Part shown: one piece after another, positions 63,275 to 64,000 of the stretch
Layout: each line of letters opens with the position of its first letter
Position numbering within the stretch: position 1 is the first letter of the stretch
Program-made: the position numbers and the translations under genes
Notes under the pieces: generated by a model
Databases searched by the model: none
What the model saw: the letters and a program-made list of their open reading frames with translations, nothing else
Told to the model about the DNA's origin: nothing
Source of the DNA: Zhongshania aquimaris
Lineage (GTDB): Bacteria; Pseudomonadota; Gammaproteobacteria; Pseudomonadales; Spongiibacteraceae
Direction: 5' to 3'
DNA length: 64,000 nucleotides
Assembly (NCBI RefSeq): GCF_019312595.1
Contig: NZ_JAHWDQ010000001.1
Location: forward strand, 620,001-684,000

Positions 63275-63772
63275 CTAATCTCGGCTCCAGCTCGCGGATC
63301 CCCACTGCCCCGGACCTGATGACACCTTCATCACCAATTCGCGAATCTCGTTGCCCTCAATAAAGGGCGCGTCAGTGAGTAACAGCTCCAGTATATAGCG
63401 GGCAAATTCTTCTACCGTGGTATTGCGCACTGGCAACAGGAGGGTATCTGACTTTAAGAAGGGTATTTCTTCACCGTTAAACGCTGCAATATAAAAGTCG
63501 CCACTCTCAACAACTCGCATATAGGGCGATTCGGCAGGCAACAAGGTGTATTCATCCAGGCTCGCGCACAGTTTTCGCAAGCGTGATTTGATTTCGACAT
63601 AGCTAAAACACATGCCGTTGTCACCAACATCCGCGGTAAGTAACAAACTGACTTTAAAATTATGGCCGTGCAGACGCTCGCGGTCCGTCGCCGAAAAAAT
63701 GGTAAAATGGGCACCCGAGAACTTTAGATCTTCTTTGCAAATTTCAATGCTGGTGTAGGCTTTTACAGGCAT
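63275..63772 (-). CDS. PTPS/QueD-like protein with altered active site
   Basis: A 165-residue member of the 6-pyruvoyl/6-carboxy-tetrahydropterin synthase family. The zinc histidines are kept: LKFSGAHF and ERLHGHNFKV. The catalytic cysteine that sits four residues before the HGH motif in QueD is Arg here. The LDHH motif reads LDEYTLLPAES, so the catalytic His is lost. The C-terminal Glu of the K-E-T segment is replaced in LVMKVSSGPGQWGS. It is longer than QueD (about 120 aa) by an insertion around FYIAAFNGEEIPFLKSDTLLLP. It should bind zinc and perhaps a pterin, but the usual reaction is unlikely. ATG at 63772 is used; a GTG three codons upstream is possible. Confidence 0.8.
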   Translation of the reverse strand: MPVKAYTSIEICKEDLKFSGAHFTIFSATDRERLHGHNFKVSLLLTADVGDNGMCFSYVEIKSRLRKLCASLDEYTLLPAESPYMRVVESGDFYIAAFNGEEIPFLKSDTLLLPVRNTTVEEFARYILELLLTDAPFIEGNEIRELVMKVSSGPGQWGSASWSRD

Positions 63773-63899
63773 TACACTCACTATTCCTTATACGGTCATT
63801 ATTGTCGCTATCAAGTGACCGACTCACCGAATTACGTTGGCGACGGCCTAAGATATTTAGAGACCTCAGCATAACGTCACGAGCGAAGCCTTGCACCCC

Positions 63900-64000
63900 T
63901 TAGTTATTGGAATCCGCGATTGACGCCAGCACCTTCGCCAACAGCGCCGTCTCGTCTAAACCGCTGCCATCGACGGTAATATCCGCATAGCGGCGATAAA
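63900..64000 (-). CDS. C-terminal end of an unidentified protein (cut by window edge)
   Basis: The last 33 codons of a minus-strand gene are visible: YRRYADITVDGSGLDETALL, then AKVLASIADSNN and a TAA stop. The YADITVDGSG strand followed by a helix resembles the C-terminus of small P-loop kinases of the shikimate/gluconate kinase type, but the piece is too short for a firm call. It lies 128 bases upstream of the PTPS-like gene in the same direction. Confidence 0.5.
   Translation of the reverse strand, partial: YRRYADITVDGSGLDETALLAKVLASIADSNN

Noticed and set aside
1-64000. Complete insertion sequences, prophage genes, toxin-antitoxin pairs or CRISPR-Cas genes
   Set aside because: None could be recognised; the only transposase-like sequence is the short doubtful scrap near base 500.

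Overview
The window looks like chromosomal DNA of a free-living, probably marine, gammaproteobacterium. Supporting signs are the yeaG-yeaH-ycgB operon, an EmrAB-type pump with a MarR regulator, a TonB-dependent receptor, several c-di-GMP enzymes and gamma-type gene organisation. The genus cannot be fixed from sequence alone; the Cellvibrionales/Spongiibacteraceae area is only an impression.

Left part (1-7.6 kb): a scrappy region. It opens with decayed pieces: a D-amino-acid-dehydrogenase-like fragment, a 63-bp copy of the tail of the WecA-type gene that lies 7.4 kb away, and a possible transposase scrap. Intact genes here encode a penicillin-acylase-family lipoprotein, a small secreted protein, a retropepsin-like periplasmic protein and a membrane diguanylate cyclase. 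They are separated by two long gene-free stretches.

Capsule/exopolysaccharide locus (7.7-33.4 kb): about 25 genes, all on the minus strand. Transcription would run from 33.4 kb down to 7.7 kb. The upstream half encodes unit synthesis and tailoring: a chimeric Fcl/Gmd remnant, an acyltransferase, TylF, FkbM and other methyltransferases, the Wzx flippase, GT8, GT2 and GT4 transferases, two sulfotransferases, a TagD-like cytidylyltransferase, a CDP-glycerol-type transferase and a Wzy-like polymerase. The downstream half is the assembly and export machine: an NPG-repeat secreted protein, an outer-membrane beta-barrel, a short Wza-like OPX protein, a Wzc-like tyrosine autokinase, a TPR-like protein, an O-antigen-ligase/polymerase protein, a Wzb-like phosphatase and the WecA-like initiating transferase. 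The predicted product is a Wzy-dependent polymer that may carry glycerol phosphate, sulfate, O-methyl and O-acyl groups.

Middle (33.7-47.6 kb): a nuclease-helicase and a FAN1-like VRR-NUC nuclease overlap by 4 nt. They are followed by tRNA-Arg(ACG), a CFA-synthase-like methyltransferase, a family III CoA-transferase, a TonB-dependent receptor, the marR-emrA-emrB operon with a triple-repeat operator candidate, a CBS-domain protein and a small secreted protein.

Right part (47.9-64 kb): an FHA-EAL protein, a zinc alcohol dehydrogenase, a large hybrid histidine kinase with a REC-GGDEF partner, a DUF6482-like protein, a crotonase, the yeaG-yeaH-ycgB stress operon, and an SDR next to a PTPS/QueD-like protein that has lost the usual catalytic residues. 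The window ends inside another minus-strand gene.
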